Shown: positions 14,852 to 23,462, counted from the first letter of the stretch. The stretch is DNA of 39,731 nucleotides from Emergencia sp. 1XD21-10 (GCF_009936045.1 NZ_QWEQ01000028.1:1-39731); one strand, 5' to 3'. Numbers and translations are program-made. The notes: a model not told the origin generated them from the letters alone.

Positions 14852-16264
14852 ATGAAACACGAGGATCTGAAGTATCTGGCAGTAGCTTTGCCGGAGGATA
14901 TTTTAAAAGAGAAGTGGAGCGGTCATTTTGATCGCGTGAGAGAAATTATTGCAAGACGTTTGGCGGGAGAACTGACTTATGATATGCGCTGCCGGCTGGA
15001 GTTGGAACTGACCAATCTAGAACATCTGGAAAAGTGTTACAACAGAACGGAAGCGGAAGCGCTAGCAATGGTGCAGGAGAGGATTCCATCTTTTACTGCG
15101 GAGGAACTTGATGAACTGCGCCTTGAGAATAAAGTGGATTTTATTTATTTGAATGGAGAAGTGCGCTACTTGAGAAGCTTCTGCAGTACGCTTTTTAAGG
15201 TATATCCTGAAATGGAAGAGCGTGAGGCTCGGGAAAAGGGCGACGCTTATGAAAAGCAGGCGGCGAGAGCCGAGGAAGTGGAGGCTGTTGACCAGCTCGT
15301 TGAGAATTTAGTGGATGGACAGGAAACTTCAGCGCATATTCATATTCGCCAGAAGGTCTGGATTAATGAAGATGCCTTGGAAGAAGGAAAGCCTGTGCGC
15401 ATTCACGTGCCGCTTCCTGTGGAACGACAGCAGATGAAAAATGTGAAAGTGATAAGCGTAACACCGCAGCCGAAGGCAATGCCTTCTCTGGAAGACGGTC
15501 ACCCCGTTGCATACTTTGAGGAAAAAGCGAAAGCCGGTCAGGTATTTTCTGTGGAGTATAGCTTGGATCATGTGACGCATTTTGTAGACCTTTCCTGGGA
15601 AGCCATTGAGAAACTGGGTGAGGAGAAAGGCGACATTCCAGCAGAGGAAGCCCAGTATCTCTGCGAGCAGCTGGCGCACATTCAGTTCACACCGTATCTG
15701 AGAGGCCTGGCAGAGAGTTTAAAAGATCCTTCGGGCGATCTGCTGAAAACGGCAAGACGCATTTATGATTATGTGACAACCAAAGTGACCTACCGCTTTG
15801 TCAGAGATTATGCGGCAATCGACAATCTTAGCGAATACTGCGCAGTGAATCTTCGCGGTGACTGTGGTATTCAGGCGCTTTTGTTTATTACACTTTGCAG
15901 AATTTGCGGCATACCGGCAAGATGGCAGTCCGGGCTTGACACGAAACCGGGTAGTTTAGGCCAGCATGACTGGGCGCTGTTCTATCTGCCGTCCAAAGGC
16001 TGGCTGGGTGCAGACCTGTCCTACGGCGGGAGTGCCTACAAAAAAGGCAAGATGAAGCGCTGGGATTATTTCTTTGGAAATGTTGATCCGTTCAGAGTGC
16101 CGATTAATGATTCTTTCCAGGCGGAAATGGTGCCAGTGAAGAAATTCCCTAGAGAAGATCCTTGCGACAATCAGTGCGGAGAGCTGGAATACGAAGATCG
16201 CGGTTTGTACGGAAGCGACTGGGGCTGTGATTACGAGGAAATTGATATTCATAGGATAAAATAA
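14852..16264 (+). CDS. Transglutaminase-like domain protein
   Basis: This is a 470-residue protein. The frame is open from 14696, but that start would lie upstream of the promoter at 14792. The ATG at 14852 is the first suitable one, although AGGAGG (14831-14836) is an unusually long 15 bases away. The C-terminal third is a transglutaminase/protease core: C338 in NLRGDCGIQ, H372 in GQHDWALF and D388 in GADLSYGG form the expected Cys-His-Asp triad. The N-terminal region is helical and charged and probably forms a separate scaffold. No signal peptide is seen, so it is probably cytoplasmic. The family covers peptidases and cross-linking enzymes; the substrate is unknown. Confidence 0.83.
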   Translation: MKHEDLKYLAVALPEDILKEKWSGHFDRVREIIARRLAGELTYDMRCRLELELTNLEHLEKCYNRTEAEALAMVQERIPSFTAEELDELRLENKVDFIYLNGEVRYLRSFCSTLFKVYPEMEEREAREKGDAYEKQAARAEEVEAVDQLVENLVDGQETSAHIHIRQKVWINEDALEEGKPVRIHVPLPVERQQMKNVKVISVTPQPKAMPSLEDGHPVAYFEEKAKAGQVFSVEYSLDHVTHFVDLSWEAIEKLGEEKGDIPAEEAQYLCEQLAHIQFTPYLRGLAESLKDPSGDLLKTARRIYDYVTTKVTYRFVRDYAAIDNLSEYCAVNLRGDCGIQALLFITLCRICGIPARWQSGLDTKPGSLGQHDWALFYLPSKGWLGADLSYGGSAYKKGKMKRWDYFFGNVDPFRVPINDSFQAEMVPVKKFPREDPCDNQCGELEYEDRGLYGSDWGCDYEEIDIHRIK

Positions 16265-16285
16265 ATACGTTGTTATAGATTATTT

Positions 16286-16330
16286 GAAAACTGCATGGAC
16301 GGTAAATTACCGCTCATGCAGTTTTAGCTT
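16286..16330 (+). terminator. Terminator after the transglutaminase-like gene
   Basis: AAAACTGCATG (16287-16297) and CATGCAGTTTT (16315-16325) pair, with an inner CGGTAA/TTACCG stem. TTTTAGCTTTT follows. Confidence 0.8.
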
Positions 16331-16363
16331 TTGATTAAAGATGCCTAATATCTTAAAAACCAC

Positions 16364-16393
16364 TTGAAAAAATATGTCGGAGGGGGGTATAAT
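16364..16393 (+). promoter_or_regulatory. Promoter of the yfcC-type operon
   Basis: TTGAAA (16364-16369), 18 bp, TATAAT (16388-16393). The spacer contains a G-run (GGAGGGGGG), which is unusual for a sigma-A promoter. Confidence 0.7.
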
Positions 16394-16422
16394 ATATATA
16401 AATTTTATAAGGAGGTAAACTA

Positions 16423-17820
16423 ATGGAACAAAAGAAAAAGAAATTTGCGGTGCCTCATGTATACATCCTGCTGCTAGCACTTATTTTGTTATGCAGTATC
16501 CTTACGTATATTATACCAGCAGGATCATATGACATGATGACACTGGAAGACGGAAGAGAAGTTGTCAATGCAGAGACTTTTCACAATGTCGATTCGACAC
16601 CAGTGAGCTTTTTGCAGTTCTTGACCGCAGTACCCCGCGGTATGCAGGAGTCTGCACAGATCATCTTCTTCATCTTTATTGTTGGTGGAACTATGGCTGT
16701 AGTACAAGAAACCAGAGCGATTGAAGCCGGCATGGGAAGATTGATCAAGGCGCTGAAGGACAAGTCTATTATAATCATCCCGATTATTATGGTTCTGTTC
16801 TCCATCTGCGGATCCGTATTCGGTATGGCAGAAGAGACCATCCCGTTTATTCCGATCTTCGTATCACTGTGTATTGCCATGGGATTTGACTCTATCACAG
16901 GTGCGGCTATCGTGCTGTGTGGTGCCGGTGCAGGATTTGCAGGTGCCTTCATGAATCCGTTTACGATTCAGGTTGCACAGGGTATCGCAGGCCTGCCGCC
17001 GCTTTCAGCTATGGGTTTCAGAGTAGTTCTATACATCTGCTTCGTATTGCTGGCAGTCACATTCGTTATGAGATATGCATTGAAGATTAAGAAGAATCCG
17101 CAGCTCTCCAACATGCATGAATTTGACAAAACCAGAGAGGAATCTGTAGATCTCGATTCCTTACCGGAATTTGGCGGAAAGGAAAAAGCAATTTTGATTG
17201 TTTTTGTCGCTTCTATTATCATATTAGTCTACTGTGTCATTCAGTATGGTTGGTATATGGACGAGATTGCAGCGCTGTTCCTGTGCATGTCTTTCATTGT
17301 TGCGACAATTGCAGGAATGGGATTCAACAACTATGCAAATGTACTGGGAAAAGGCATGGCTGACATCGCTTCCGGCGCACTGGTTGTAGGCTTTGCAAGA
17401 GGTATTTTGGTCGTGATGAATGATGGACAGATTTTACATACGATTCTGCAGGCTGCTGCTTCTGGACTGAGCAAACTACCTTCGATGGTATCTGCTGTCG
17501 GAATGTACATTTTCCAGTGCCTACTCAACTTCATTGTTCCTTCAGGTTCCGGACAGGCTGCTGTTTCTATGCCGATTATGGCTCCTTTGGGTGATCTGGT
17601 AGGCGTAACAAGACAGACTGCTTGCCTCGCATTCCAGATGGGTGATGGTATCTCTAATATCTTCACACCAACCTCCGGCTATTTTATGGCTGGACTGGCT
17701 ATTGCAAAAGTGCCTTGGAGCAAATGGGCTAAGTGGATTCTGCCTTTAATTGGATTAGAATATCTGTTAGGTGCAATTTTTATCGTCATTGCACAGGCAA
17801 TGCAGTTAGGACCATTTTAA
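16423..17820 (+). CDS. YfcC/DcuC-family membrane carrier
   Basis: This 465-residue polytopic membrane protein has about twelve hydrophobic segments and matches the YfcC branch of the C4-dicarboxylate/basic amino acid (DcuC/ArcD-related) anaerobic carriers. Typical are the N-terminal FAVPHVYILLLALILL, IPAGSYD, the conserved GMAEETIPFIPI, the re-entrant-like GAGAGFAGAFMNPFT and the later PSGSGQAAVSMPIMAPL and FTPTSGYFMAGLA. AAGGAGG lies 7 bases before the ATG. It is followed by an attenuator-like hairpin and then by hydrolases for N-acyl amino acids, so peptides or acyl-amino acids are the most plausible cargo. The substrate is inferred. Confidence 0.88.
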   Translation: MEQKKKKFAVPHVYILLLALILLCSILTYIIPAGSYDMMTLEDGREVVNAETFHNVDSTPVSFLQFLTAVPRGMQESAQIIFFIFIVGGTMAVVQETRAIEAGMGRLIKALKDKSIIIIPIIMVLFSICGSVFGMAEETIPFIPIFVSLCIAMGFDSITGAAIVLCGAGAGFAGAFMNPFTIQVAQGIAGLPPLSAMGFRVVLYICFVLLAVTFVMRYALKIKKNPQLSNMHEFDKTREESVDLDSLPEFGGKEKAILIVFVASIIILVYCVIQYGWYMDEIAALFLCMSFIVATIAGMGFNNYANVLGKGMADIASGALVVGFARGILVVMNDGQILHTILQAAASGLSKLPSMVSAVGMYIFQCLLNFIVPSGSGQAAVSMPIMAPLGDLVGVTRQTACLAFQMGDGISNIFTPTSGYFMAGLAIAKVPWSKWAKWILPLIGLEYLLGAIFIVIAQAMQLGPF

Positions 17821-17836
17821 AAAATGTTTACAGAAG

Positions 17837-17866
17837 AAAGGGCATATTGGATGGTATGCCCTTTTT
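17837..17866 (+). terminator. Intra-operon terminator/attenuator
   Basis: AAAGGGCATA (17837-17846) and TATGCCCTTT (17855-17864) form a 10-bp stem with a T-run (17862-17866). It lies between the carrier gene and the M20 gene and would lower expression of the downstream genes. Confidence 0.7.
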
Positions 17867-17882
17867 CCTAAGAGGAGATAAA

Positions 17883-19055
17883 ATGAATTACAGTGAATTA
17901 AAAGAGAGAATTTTTTCTGAAATTGAAAAATATAGAGAAGAATTGACCGCACTGAATGACAATATCGCTGACAATCCTGAAATTTCCGGAGAGGAATATG
18001 AAACTTCTAAGAAAATCGTCAAACTATTGCAATCTCACGGTTATCAGGTGGAATATCCCTTCGCCGGGCGTGATACCGCTTTTAAGGGAATTTATGGGGA
18101 GAACCAGCATAAGCATAAGGTAGCAATTCTGACTGAATACGATGCTCTGCCTGAGATAGGACACGCCTGCGGACACTGCCTGTCAGGTTCGATTAGCATT
18201 CTTGCAGGTCTGGCAACGAAAGAGATGCAAGATGAGCTGGACACGGATATTCATATTATTGGCACACCTGTGGAGGAAACAGACGGGGCTAAGTGTCAGA
18301 TGGCAGAAGATGGTGTTTTTGATGGGTACGATATGGCAATTATGGTACATCTGTACAATACCAGCCTGCTGACACCAAAATTACAGGGCTTGGCAGCTTA
18401 CATGTACTGTTTCCATGGCAAAGCAGCTCACGCTTCAGCAGCACCGTGGGAGGGACAAAATGCGTTTAATGCAGCGCAGCTGATGTTCCACGCAGTAGAT
18501 ATGCTGCGTCAGCATAGTACACCGGATGCGCAGTTTCACGGCATCATTAGAAACGGAGGAGAAGCGCCGAATATTGTTCCGGAAGAGGTTACAGCAGAAT
18601 TTCATATTCGTGCCCTGGATAAGCATTATCTGAAAAAGCTGATCGATAAGGTAGACGATTGTGCTGCAGGGGCGGCTATTGCGACCCAGACAACCTGGGA
18701 AAAATATCCTACGGCAGCCATCTATGATAATATGAAACCAAATCCTACCGGCGCAGCGGCTCTGGCTGAAATCTATGATGAGCTGGGAATTGAAGTAAAC
18801 GGAGACCACGATAAAATCTTCGGATCCTCCGATGCTGGAAATGTCAGCTTTGCCTGCCCGGGTTTCCATCCTTGTCTGCAGATTGTTGATGAAAATATTC
18901 CGATTCATACCAGAGAATTTGCAGAGGCAATGAAAAGTGAGCGAGCCCATCAGGGTCTTGTAGTTGGAGCTAAAATTATCACACTGCAGATCGCAAAGAT
19001 TTTCAGTGATAAAGAAAAGCTGAACGCTATGAAAGCGGATTTTGCGGAGAAGTAA
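17883..19055 (+). CDS. M20-family amidohydrolase (aminoacylase/AbgB-like)
   Basis: This is a 390-residue metal-dependent amidohydrolase. The longer frame from 17733 runs through the carrier gene; AGAGGAG at 17871-17877 fixes the start at ATG 17883. Metal-binding elements are TEYDALPEIGHACGHC (first His/Asp region) and GTPVEETDGAKCQM (Glu pair), followed by the dimerisation lid containing FHGKAAHASAAPWEG. The region HTREFAEAM near the C-terminus completes the site. Relatives cleave N-acyl or N-aminobenzoyl amino acids. It follows a YfcC carrier and precedes an N-acyl-D-amino-acid deacylase, pointing to degradation of imported acylated amino acids or dipeptides. Confidence 0.88.
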   Translation: MNYSELKERIFSEIEKYREELTALNDNIADNPEISGEEYETSKKIVKLLQSHGYQVEYPFAGRDTAFKGIYGENQHKHKVAILTEYDALPEIGHACGHCLSGSISILAGLATKEMQDELDTDIHIIGTPVEETDGAKCQMAEDGVFDGYDMAIMVHLYNTSLLTPKLQGLAAYMYCFHGKAAHASAAPWEGQNAFNAAQLMFHAVDMLRQHSTPDAQFHGIIRNGGEAPNIVPEEVTAEFHIRALDKHYLKKLIDKVDDCAAGAAIATQTTWEKYPTAAIYDNMKPNPTGAAALAEIYDELGIEVNGDHDKIFGSSDAGNVSFACPGFHPCLQIVDENIPIHTREFAEAMKSERAHQGLVVGAKIITLQIAKIFSDKEKLNAMKADFAEK

Positions 19056-19057
19056 AT

Positions 19058-19303
19058 ATGGGCTATGTATTGTTCTTTTTGCCGCCGGCACTGGCTCTAA
19101 TCGCTTTTATTGCAGCAATTAAGAGAGGATTTAACAAGGCGGCATTTTTTGTATCTGCCGGTATTACTATGATCATCAACATGTTTGCGATACACAGTTT
19201 GACTTGGTATGGTCTTCTTTGTACATTGACTATACCCTTCGCAGGCATATACATCGTCATCTGCCTGGTGTTGTCTATTCAGGAGCATCGCAGCGGTCAG
19301 TAA
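19058..19303 (+). CDS. Small membrane protein, unknown
   Basis: This 81-residue, very hydrophobic protein probably has three membrane helices (YVLFFLPPALALIAFIAAI, AAFFVSAGITMIINMFAI and LLCTLTIPFAGIYIVICLVL) and a short polar tail ending EHRSGQ. It starts 2 bases after the M20 stop codon, with the GGAG of the ribosome-binding site inside the end of that gene, so the two are coupled. It may be a partner of the transporter or simply a conserved small membrane protein. No family is recognised. Confidence 0.68.
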   Translation: MGYVLFFLPPALALIAFIAAIKRGFNKAAFFVSAGITMIINMFAIHSLTWYGLLCTLTIPFAGIYIVICLVLSIQEHRSGQ

Positions 19304-19418
19304 ACTTGAAAAAATACTGGATGAAAATAAAACCAATTGCATGACGATAGAAAAGTTGTATAAAGGTTATAAAGGCGTACACTTTAAATCTAAAAAAATT
19401 CATAGGAGGTGCTTGCGC

Positions 19419-20780
19419 ATGTTGGACTTACTGATAAAGAATGGACAGTATCCGGATTTTGCGACCGGAGAGATGAGAAAAAGCAATATTGGTGTTGCTG
19501 ACGGTAAGATTACCTATATCGGATCTGCGTGTCCGGAAGCTGCCAATGTCATCGATGCTTCTGGAAGTGTAGTTTCTCCTGGTTTTATAGATATTCATAT
19601 GCACGAGGAGGATTTTAAGCAAGAAGGGGAAACCTATGTCATTGCACAGATGATGCTGAATATGGGAGTCACCACGGCGGTAGGCGGTAACTGCGGTATG
19701 CAGAAGCAGGACTTGGCTTACTTTAAAGAAGTTATCGATAGACTGGGCGGATGTCCGATTAATTATATTATGCTGGCAGGGTATAATACCTTCCGCTATC
19801 AGCTGAATGTCGGAAGATATGAGGCTGCGACAAAGGAGCAGAGAGAGCAGATCAGAACCTTACTTAGAAGAGAACTAAGCCATGGCGCATACGGTATTTC
19901 TTTTGGTATTGAATACGATCCCGGCATTACAACCGAGGAAGTTCTGTATGCTATCGGTTGTACCGACGATCCGAACCTGCTGGTATCTGCCCACTACAGG
20001 GAGGATTGTCTGCGGGATATCGAACCGATTTACGAGATGATTAAAATTGCAGATGCGATTCCGATGAAATTCCAGATCTCTCATTTGTCCAGTTGTTCCG
20101 CCATGGGGTTGATGCAGGAATCATTGGATGCTATTAACCAGGCAATGGAGAGGAACCCGAGGCTGGATTATGATACTTATCCGTATAATGCCTTTTCTAC
20201 CCATATGGGATCTGCTGTTTTTGAGGACGGCTGCATTGAAGGCTGGCATAAGGATTACAGTGACATACTTCTAACGGACGATCCTTACAAGGATGTTCGC
20301 TGTGATAAAGAGACCTTTGAAAAAGTCCGGGAAGAATACCCTGACATGCTTGCGGTTGCATTTGTCATGAACGAAGAGGAAATTGCCGGCGCCATCGCCA
20401 ATAAAAATGGAATGGTGGGCAGTGACGGCATTATCAATAACGGCAATGGTCATCCAAGAGCTGCTGGCACATTTCCGAGAGTGCTCGGAAAGTATGTCAG
20501 AGAAGACAAAGTTCTGCCGATGATTGATGCTATTCGAAAGATGACCTTAGAGCCGGCAAAGCGATTGAATCTGGATAATAAAGGGAGAATCGAAATCGGC
20601 TGTGATGCAGATTTGACAATATTTAATCCAGATACCGTCAAAGACGGCGCTACTTTTTCTGATTTGAATATTTTGCCGGAAGGCATCGAATACGTATTTA
20701 TCAATGGAGAGAAAGCAGTGGATCATAAAATGGTTGTAAACGACAGACTAGGTACATTTATCAGCTATCAAAAGCATTGA
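19419..20780 (+). CDS. N-acyl-D-amino-acid deacylase family amidohydrolase
   Basis: This 453-residue zinc amidohydrolase has a D-aminoacylase-type fold. The frame is open from 19341, but AGGAGG at 19404-19409 places the start at ATG 19419. Key motifs are PGFIDIHMHEED with H60 and H62 (metal), GGNCG with C92 (the bridging Cys of D-aminoacylases), SAHYRED, ISHLSS, DTYPYNAFSTHMGS and the family signature VGSDGI...GHPRAAGTFPRVL. It closes with the small beta domain IGCDADLTIFNPDTVKDGA. It probably releases free D-amino acids (or other amino acids) from N-acyl forms. It is the last gene of the carrier/M20 cluster and ends in a strong terminator. Confidence 0.9.
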   Translation: MLDLLIKNGQYPDFATGEMRKSNIGVADGKITYIGSACPEAANVIDASGSVVSPGFIDIHMHEEDFKQEGETYVIAQMMLNMGVTTAVGGNCGMQKQDLAYFKEVIDRLGGCPINYIMLAGYNTFRYQLNVGRYEAATKEQREQIRTLLRRELSHGAYGISFGIEYDPGITTEEVLYAIGCTDDPNLLVSAHYREDCLRDIEPIYEMIKIADAIPMKFQISHLSSCSAMGLMQESLDAINQAMERNPRLDYDTYPYNAFSTHMGSAVFEDGCIEGWHKDYSDILLTDDPYKDVRCDKETFEKVREEYPDMLAVAFVMNEEEIAGAIANKNGMVGSDGIINNGNGHPRAAGTFPRVLGKYVREDKVLPMIDAIRKMTLEPAKRLNLDNKGRIEIGCDADLTIFNPDTVKDGATFSDLNILPEGIEYVFINGEKAVDHKMVVNDRLGTFISYQKH

Positions 20781-20803
20781 TAAAAATATAGGGTATTCAT
20801 GTA

Positions 20804-20849
20804 ATCTGCCCCTTTTTAGCGTTATATGCGATGAAAGGGGCGGATTTTT
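20804..20849 (+). terminator. Terminator of the deacylase cluster
   Basis: ATCTGCCCCTTT (20804-20815) pairs with AAAGGGGCGGAT (20834-20845), including one G-U pair. TTTTATTT follows. Confidence 0.82.
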
Positions 20850-20883
20850 ATTTGTGTAAATTTGGAAAGAAGGGATAGAATAA

Positions 20884-21355
20884 AGGGATTAAGTCTGTAA
20901 ACTGGTGTAAATTAGAAAAATAAAAAAGAGCCACAAGTGTTCACCATTCGGTTAAAATATAAAAAACAAAACACGAATAACTAAATGGAGGTTCAATATG
21001 GCTCAACTTAATTTTGCACTAAATCAGGAGTTTTTGTAGGTCTTTTTTTAGTAGAGAAGAAGCTTTTGGAGAACTTATGGAATGTTTACTCAACCAGTTT
21101 CTTCAAGCAGAATATGCTGAAAAATTACAAGCCGGCACCTATGAGAAGTACTGAACGCACTGATTATCGAAACGGAATCCGCCCCAAAATACATTACCAC
21201 CCGTATTGGTAAATTAAAAATGGAAGTTTCCCGCCATCGTTACAACGTATTTCACAGCAGCATGCTTGATAATTATCAACGTAACGAATAAGCATTTATC
21301 AAAACGATGATGGAAATGGTCGTGCAGGACTGGTTGCGGCAATCCGAAAGGTATT
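20884..21355 (+). mobile_element. Degraded IS256-family (Mutator-type) insertion sequence remnant
   Basis: The ATG at 20998 has a good ribosome-binding site (ATGGAGG) and starts MAQLNFALNQEF, but it stops at once. Conceptual repair over at least two more frameshifts and a stop codon gives the N-terminal part of an IS256-type transposase: REEAFGELMECLLNQFLQAE, then RTDYRNGIRPK, GKLKMEVSRHRYNVF and, after a stop, AFIKTMMEMVVQG. This corresponds to the dimerisation and DNA-binding region before the DDE core; the rest of the transposase is missing. TCTGTAAACTGGTGTAAATT at about 20891-20910 resembles the left terminal repeat of such elements. The element is inactive and old. Confidence 0.75.
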
Positions 21356-21417
21356 TTAAACGGCAGGCAGGCAATGCTGCCAGTCCGGGTTGGAAACCTG
21401 TCTGACAGCGTTTTTTG

Positions 21418-21493
21418 TGCGTAAATTTTGAGTTTTTTAGAAAAATATGCAGGAATGTGTGCATATTTTTGATGCTTTTTCAAGAAATATGCA
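21418..21493. repeat. Paired 34-bp palindromes, copy 1
   Basis: Two 34-bp units lie at 21418-21451 (left arm degenerate) and 21460-21493, separated by 8 bp. The second unit is TGCATATT-N18-AATATGCA with inner GA...TC complementarity. The same 34-8-34 arrangement occurs twice near 30.2-30.4 kb. It lies between the IS remnant and the 3' end of the AAA+ regulator gene. Confidence 0.75.
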
Positions 21494-21519
21494 TAGCGGG
21501 CACCAAGACAACACTAAAT

Positions 21520-23223
21520 CTATTTTCGGCTTTCTAAAATCATCAGCCCTTTGTCGGTCAGGGACATGCCGTACTTTCCATGGGTTGCAGAAATTAGCCC
21601 CTGCTCAGCTAGCATGGAAATATATTTGCGGATTTTGTATTCGGATATGCCGTAGCCGGCATCATGGAGAAACCAGTAAATTCGGCTTCTGCCAGCAATT
21701 TCGCTTCTTTGGTTAATTTCCCGAATGGCAGACAAAATAAGCTTAGAGATATCATCAGTTTTTTCAGCAGAAGCAAAGTGGAATCCGCTTTCAGCAGTGG
21801 AGGCACTATCATAGGGAAAATCCTCGGGCGTGATGGTATCGCTTTCGCAGACCGCAAGAGTAAATTTAATGGTGGCAAAAAGCTCGCGAATATTGCCCTG
21901 CCACTCCCTTTGCATCAGAGCCTCCATGGCAAGAGGCGTGATTTCCTTGTTGATGCAGAACAGGGTGTTCATCCAGTGGGTAACGAGAAGGGGAATATCT
22001 TCCTTATGCTGAGAAAGGGGCGGTAGATAAAGATAGCCTTCTTTTAAGCGGTAGAACAAATCTTTACGAAAAGTTTTTTCTGCAGTCATTTCTTCTAAGT
22101 TGCAATTGGTGGCGGCAATGATACGGACGTCGACGGGGAAGTGACGCTTGCCGCCGGTTTTTATGATTTCGCCAGTCTGCATGATTTGAAGAATCTGGGC
22201 TTGCACTTTCAGGGAGGCTTCGTCTATTTCATCGAGGAAAATGCTGCCGCCTTCTGCCAGCTGAAAAAGCCCGATTGTGCCGTCTTCTTCGCAGCCAAAA
22301 AGTTCTGTCTCGATTTGGGCGTCAGACAGCGCAGCAAAGTTGATGGAAACAAAAGGTGCACCTTGTCTTGCGGAAGCGTGGTGAATTGCGCTTGCAAAGA
22401 TAGACTTTCCGGTTCCGCTGTCGCCCTCAATGAGAACAGACATATCTGTGGCAGCAATTTTTTCGGCGGTAGATTTCACCTTGGAAATGCAAGGACTTTG
22501 CCCAATAATGTCTCGGAATTTATATTTTGCATAGCAATTAGGTCCGCAAAGAGCGGTGCGCACTGCCTTGGAAGTTTTGCCCGCTTCGTTGGCAGCATCG
22601 GAGATTCGTCTTGCAAAGATTAAGAGGTCGTCCAGATACTGCTTTGCGTAGGATTGCAGGTTGGATTCCAGCAAATGATAGGAATCCATAATTTGTATGA
22701 TGGTGGAAAAATCGAAAATTTTTGCGCCGATATTGTAGACGTTTTCAACGCCGGCAGGCACGTGAATCATGGCATCGGCAGTAATCGCGATAGGCCTTGC
22801 TTTTGCGGAAAAATCGCAGTCTGGTGAGTATGGTACGAACTGATAAAAGTTAAAGCCGCTTCTCTGCAAATCGCTGATGACTTCCTCGGCGGAAGTGCGG
22901 GATTCCATGACGACGAGGATTTCCCGATCGCGAGGCAGGAAAAGAATCTTGTCCAGCTTGTGGCTGGTAATGGTACGGCTGCCGACTAAAGTTTCTTCCA
23001 GATAATCCGAAAGCCCACTGTCAAGAAATTGCTGGTAAACTTTTTCGCCGGAAAAAACACCAAAGTACTGTCCGCTAAGGACAGTAGAATCTCCTGCGGA
23101 GACATTGTATAAGGTGATAGAAATTTCTTTTGGAAGAAAAGACCGAAGTTGTTCCTCTAAAGTGCGTAATGTGAAGAAGTGGTCTGCAACTAATAGCAGA
23201 CGGGGATTCGTTTTGAAAGCCAT
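21520..23223 (-). CDS. Sigma-54-type AAA+ transcriptional regulator lacking GAFTGA, winged-helix C-terminus
   Basis: This is a 567-residue regulator. The start at 23223 is chosen over 23265 because AAAGGAG lies 6 bases before this ATG. The N-terminal region (1-225) resembles the PrpR/RocR type of effector domain only loosely. The AAA+ core (about 238-450) has Walker A GDSGTGKS (267-274), Walker B GGSIFLDE (325-332) and arginine finger region FRKDLFYRL (385-393). Between ETELFG and GLFQLAEGG there is only CEEDGTI: the GAFTGA loop that contacts sigma-54 is deleted. The C-terminus (about 490-567) is a winged-helix rather than a Fis helix-turn-helix. It is divergent from the decarboxylase operon, a likely target. 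A paralog ends the window. Confidence 0.88.
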   Translation of the reverse strand: MAFKTNPRLLLVADHFFTLRTLEEQLRSFLPKEISITLYNVSAGDSTVLSGQYFGVFSGEKVYQQFLDSGLSDYLEETLVGSRTITSHKLDKILFLPRDREILVVMESRTSAEEVISDLQRSGFNFYQFVPYSPDCDFSAKARPIAITADAMIHVPAGVENVYNIGAKIFDFSTIIQIMDSYHLLESNLQSYAKQYLDDLLIFARRISDAANEAGKTSKAVRTALCGPNCYAKYKFRDIIGQSPCISKVKSTAEKIAATDMSVLIEGDSGTGKSIFASAIHHASARQGAPFVSINFAALSDAQIETELFGCEEDGTIGLFQLAEGGSIFLDEIDEASLKVQAQILQIMQTGEIIKTGGKRHFPVDVRIIAATNCNLEEMTAEKTFRKDLFYRLKEGYLYLPPLSQHKEDIPLLVTHWMNTLFCINKEITPLAMEALMQREWQGNIRELFATIKFTLAVCESDTITPEDFPYDSASTAESGFHFASAEKTDDISKLILSAIREINQRSEIAGRSRIYWFLHDAGYGISEYKIRKYISMLAEQGLISATHGKYGMSLTDKGLMILESRK

Positions 23224-23277
23224 AGTAACTCCTTTTGCATTTTGATTGCGGCGACGCCGATTCAATTACATGCGTTC

Positions 23278-23295
23278 ATTATACCATAGCTATGG
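23278..23295 (-). promoter_or_regulatory. Extended -10 promoter overlapped by a 12-bp palindrome
   Basis: On the minus strand TGGTATAAT (TATAAT at 23278-23283) is a consensus extended -10 for the regulator gene. The perfect palindrome CCATAGCTATGG (23284-23295) overlaps its TG part. A bound regulator would block this promoter, so autoregulation is plausible. Confidence 0.6.
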
Positions 23296-23394
23296 AGAGG
23301 TGAATATGAATTTTAAATTATTCTTCTGGAAAAATTAAAAAAATTAACTGAAAGTAGCGGCATTCTTAAAAAATCAAGTACTTTTTTTGAAGTA

Positions 23395-23423
23395 TTGCAA
23401 TTGGGGCGCCTGCTATATAGAAT
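23395..23423 (+). promoter_or_regulatory. Promoter of the Na+-pumping decarboxylase operon
   Basis: TTGCAA (23395-23400), 17 bp, TAGAAT (23418-23423): a sigma-A type promoter. No -24/-12 (TGGCAC-N5-TTGC) element was found in the divergent region, which agrees with the lack of GAFTGA in the adjacent regulator. Confidence 0.6.
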
Positions 23424-23462
23424 AAAGAAAAAATTCCAAAAGAAAGATGGGGAAATAAAATC

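Noticed and set aside
21214-21483. Minus-strand 89-codon frame over the first palindrome pair
   Set aside because: It is made of translated palindrome and IS remnant sequence, with no ribosome-binding site or domain.
23380-23462. Sigma-54 promoter in front of the decarboxylase operon
   Set aside because: No GG-N10-GC arrangement at a suitable position; TTGCAA-N17-TAGAAT fits sigma-A instead.
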